Shown here in pieces: positions 4,630 to 6,286 of a stretch of 6,286 nt of DNA. The position numbers and the translations under genes are program-made. Positions within the stretch are counted from its first letter, which is position 1, and every line of letters starts with the position of its first letter. Below the pieces are notes generated by a model. That model was not told the origin of the DNA. It worked only from the letters and a program-made list of their open reading frames with translations, and ran no database searches. The stretch is from an uncultured Selenomonadaceae bacterium (GTDB taxonomy: Bacteria; Bacillota; Negativicutes; Selenomonadales; Selenomonadaceae): assembly GCA_905236785.1 (NCBI GenBank), contig CAJOQC010000191.1, forward strand, positions 1 through 6,286. The letters are read 5' to 3'.

Positions 4630-6286
4630 TCGTCGCAACGTCTATAATGAGAGCTACGCGACCGTCGCCCAAAACCGTTGCGCCGGAGAACATCTTTAAG
4701 CCCATGAACAGATTGCCCAGCGTCTTGATAACGATTTCCTGCTGTCCGATGAGGTTGTCCACCACGATACCGGCTTTAAGCTCACCGGCGTGAACCACCA
4801 CAACAAAAAGTTCGTCGGCATCTTGCACATGGGGCACTTGGAGCATACTTTCCATGCGAATAATGGGGATAATCTCGCCGCGCAAAACGATTACTTCTTT
4901 GTTTTGAACCGTCTTTATGTCTTCGGGCTGAATATTTATGGTGCTGTCGATGGATGCAAGAGGAATGGCGTACATTTCCTTTTGAACCTTGACCAGCATT
5001 GCTTGTATAATCGCCAACGTGAGGGGCAGTTTAATTTTGAAGATACTGCCTTCGTCAATGTGGGTTTCGACATCGACATGACCCGATAAGGATTCAATCT
5101 TGCTCCGCACAACGTCCATGCCCACGCCGCGCCCCGAAATATCGGTTATTTGCTCCGCCGTGGAGAACCCGGGCAGGAAGATAAGACGAACCGCATCGGC
5201 ATCGTCCAAACGCTCCGCTTCGTCTTGGGTTATCATGCCCTTTTCGATTGCCTTTTTGCGAATCTTGTTGGCATCGATGCCCGAACCGTCGTCCGTAACC
5301 ATGATGACGACGTTGTTGCCTTCATGCCGCGCAATAAGGCCGACTTCGCCGACGCGAGGTTTGCCCTTGGCCTCGCGGTCGTCGGGATGCTCCACGCCAT
5401 GGTCGAGGGAGTTACGCAACAAGTGCATCAGCGGATCGCCGATTTCGTCGATAACGGTACGATCAAGTTCTGTTTCTTCGCCTTCGATGGTGAGGTTGAT
5501 TTCCTTGTTAAGTTCTTTGGCAACGTCGCGCACCATGCGGGGGAAACGGTTAAATACTTGGCTTACGGGAACCATGCGGACTTTCATGACGATGTTTTGA
5601 AGATCCGTCGTCACTCTGTCCATTTGTTCCAAAGTTTCGGTAAGCTCGCTTATACGATGGGTCTGGCCGATTTGTTCAAGGCGAACTTTGTTTATAACCA
5701 ACTCGCCCATTAAATTCATGAGTGTATCAAGTTTATCAATGTCAACGCGCACCGACTGACTGCCGTGGCTCTTTTTCTGAGCGGCGGCCGCAGCCGGAGC
5801 GGCGGGCTTGGCCGCAGGTTTTGCGGCGGGCGCGGCAGGTTTGGCGGGAGCAGGCGCAGGAGCTGCCGCCTTCGGCGGTTCGGGAGCCGGCGCAGGCGCA
5901 GGTTCTTCTTTTTTGTCGGGATTGATAATTTCAATCACGACCTTTTCCACCTCGGAGATGGACATCAGCGCATCTTCTAAGGCCTTTTCTTCCGCGCCGG
6001 TGACAACGATTACGTCAAAACTGCGCTCGAATTTTTCCTGTTCCAAATCTTCGGCGGGAGGTACGGATTTTAATACTTCGCCCAATTCGTCAAGAGCGTT
6101 CATAACCATGTACGAACGCGCCGACTTCAAAAGGCAGGTTTCGGCCAATGAAACCTGAATATGAATGCCGCGAAGTCCGCCTTCTTGTGCTTGTTTTATA
6201 ATATCTTTCTCGCCGTCGCTAAGTTCTATGGACGAACCGCCGCCAGAGGATGCCGCAGGAGCATCGGCTTTTGCGGCATCGGCAGG
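4619..6286 (-). CDS. cheA: Chemotaxis histidine kinase CheA, 5'-partial
   Basis: Cytoplasmic histidine kinase of the chemoreceptor array; it phosphorylates CheY and CheB. The frame is open to the right edge, giving 555 residues plus a TAA stop; the N-terminal P1 domain with its phosphorylated His is outside. In fragment numbering: residues 1-19 are the end of an Ala/Ser/Gly-rich linker; about 20-122 form the P2 CheY-docking domain; 124-177 are a low-complexity Ala/Pro/Lys linker; about 178-250 are the P3 dimerisation helices (GELVINK, KVRMVPV); about 260-435 are the P4 ATPase, with N box HLLRNSLDHGVE (N292), G1 DDGSGID (332-338) and G2 GRGVGMD (385-391); about 436-555 are the CheW-like P5. 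A TTG at 6148 could pass for a start, but it is internal, in the middle of P2, and coding continues in frame upstream. The kinase motifs look intact. First gene of the visible operon; 32 nt separate it from cheW. Confidence 0.97.
   Translation of the reverse strand, partial: PADAAKADAPAASSGGGSSIELSDGEKDIIKQAQEGGLRGIHIQVSLAETCLLKSARSYMVMNALDELGEVLKSVPPAEDLEQEKFERSFDVIVVTGAEEKALEDALMSISEVEKVVIEIINPDKKEEPAPAPAPEPPKAAAPAPAPAKPAAPAAKPAAKPAAPAAAAAQKKSHGSQSVRVDIDKLDTLMNLMGELVINKVRLEQIGQTHRISELTETLEQMDRVTTDLQNIVMKVRMVPVSQVFNRFPRMVRDVAKELNKEINLTIEGEETELDRTVIDEIGDPLMHLLRNSLDHGVEHPDDREAKGKPRVGEVGLIARHEGNNVVIMVTDDGSGIDANKIRKKAIEKGMITQDEAERLDDADAVRLIFLPGFSTAEQITDISGRGVGMDVVRSKIESLSGHVDVETHIDEGSIFKIKLPLTLAIIQAMLVKVQKEMYAIPLASIDSTINIQPEDIKTVQNKEVIVLRGEIIPIIRMESMLQVPHVQDADELFVVVVHAGELKAGIVVDNLIGQQEIVIKTLGNLFMGLKMFSGATVLGDGRVALIIDVATMMQ

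Noticed and set aside
5100..5713. Two long plus-strand frames antisense to cheA
   Set aside because: They are shadows of the strongly conserved P3/P4 region; their composition is unlike a folded protein family and they lack ribosome sites.
6146..6148. TTG as a start codon for cheA
   Set aside because: The frame stays open to the window edge and the upstream residues form the first half of the P2 domain, so this is an internal Leu codon.

Overview
The window is one continuous minus-strand block: the downstream end of a chemotaxis/flagellar operon from a low-to-mid GC Firmicute. Read in the direction of transcription (high to low coordinates), the order is cheA (5' end outside the window), cheW, cheC, cheD, fliA (sigma-28, called sigD in Bacillus), a FapA/DUF342 gene, and a small uncharacterised gene. 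The cheA-cheW-cheC-cheD-sigD order is the one known from the large fla/che operon of Firmicutes, and CheC plus CheD argue against an enterobacterial-type system. A FapA/DUF342 gene and a short charged protein right after the sigma factor fit anaerobic Firmicutes, and I lean towards flagellated Negativicutes (Selenomonas/Anaerovibrio-like). The lineage is inference from gene order and protein flavour, not from a marker gene.

Layout: cheA from the right edge to 4619 holds P2, a long Ala/Pro linker, P3, P4 and P5; P1 with its phosphorylated His lies beyond the edge. cheW is 4122-4586, cheC 3485-4099, cheD 2998-3483, fliA 2200-2958, fapA-like 472-2163, and the small gene 115-444. Gaps are 1 to 39 nt, each gene has a good Shine-Dalgarno about 7-9 nt before its start, and no terminator or convincing promoter is visible between genes, so the set is probably co-transcribed. 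Two default longest-frame starts (TTG for cheD, GTG for the small gene) should move a few codons downstream to ATG. Positions 1 to about 114 hold no supported gene; the left part looks like an edge-truncated copy of a GC-rich extragenic repeat with a perfect 6-bp hairpin.

How the genes work together: receptors, coupled by CheW, control the kinase CheA, which would phosphorylate CheY (not in the window) docked on its P2 domain. CheC is a CheY-P phosphatase with both active-site motifs intact, and CheD is a receptor glutamine deamidase that also binds CheC, giving the CheC/CheD/CheY-P adaptation loop known from Bacillus subtilis. Sigma-28 drives late flagellar and chemotaxis genes. The FapA-like protein and the small protein are the least understood parts.

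No novel defence, mobile or RNA system is evident. The best leads are the uncharacterised 109-residue protein, the FapA-like protein beside the sigma factor, a Thr-to-Ser change at a CheD catalytic position, and the repeat at the left edge.
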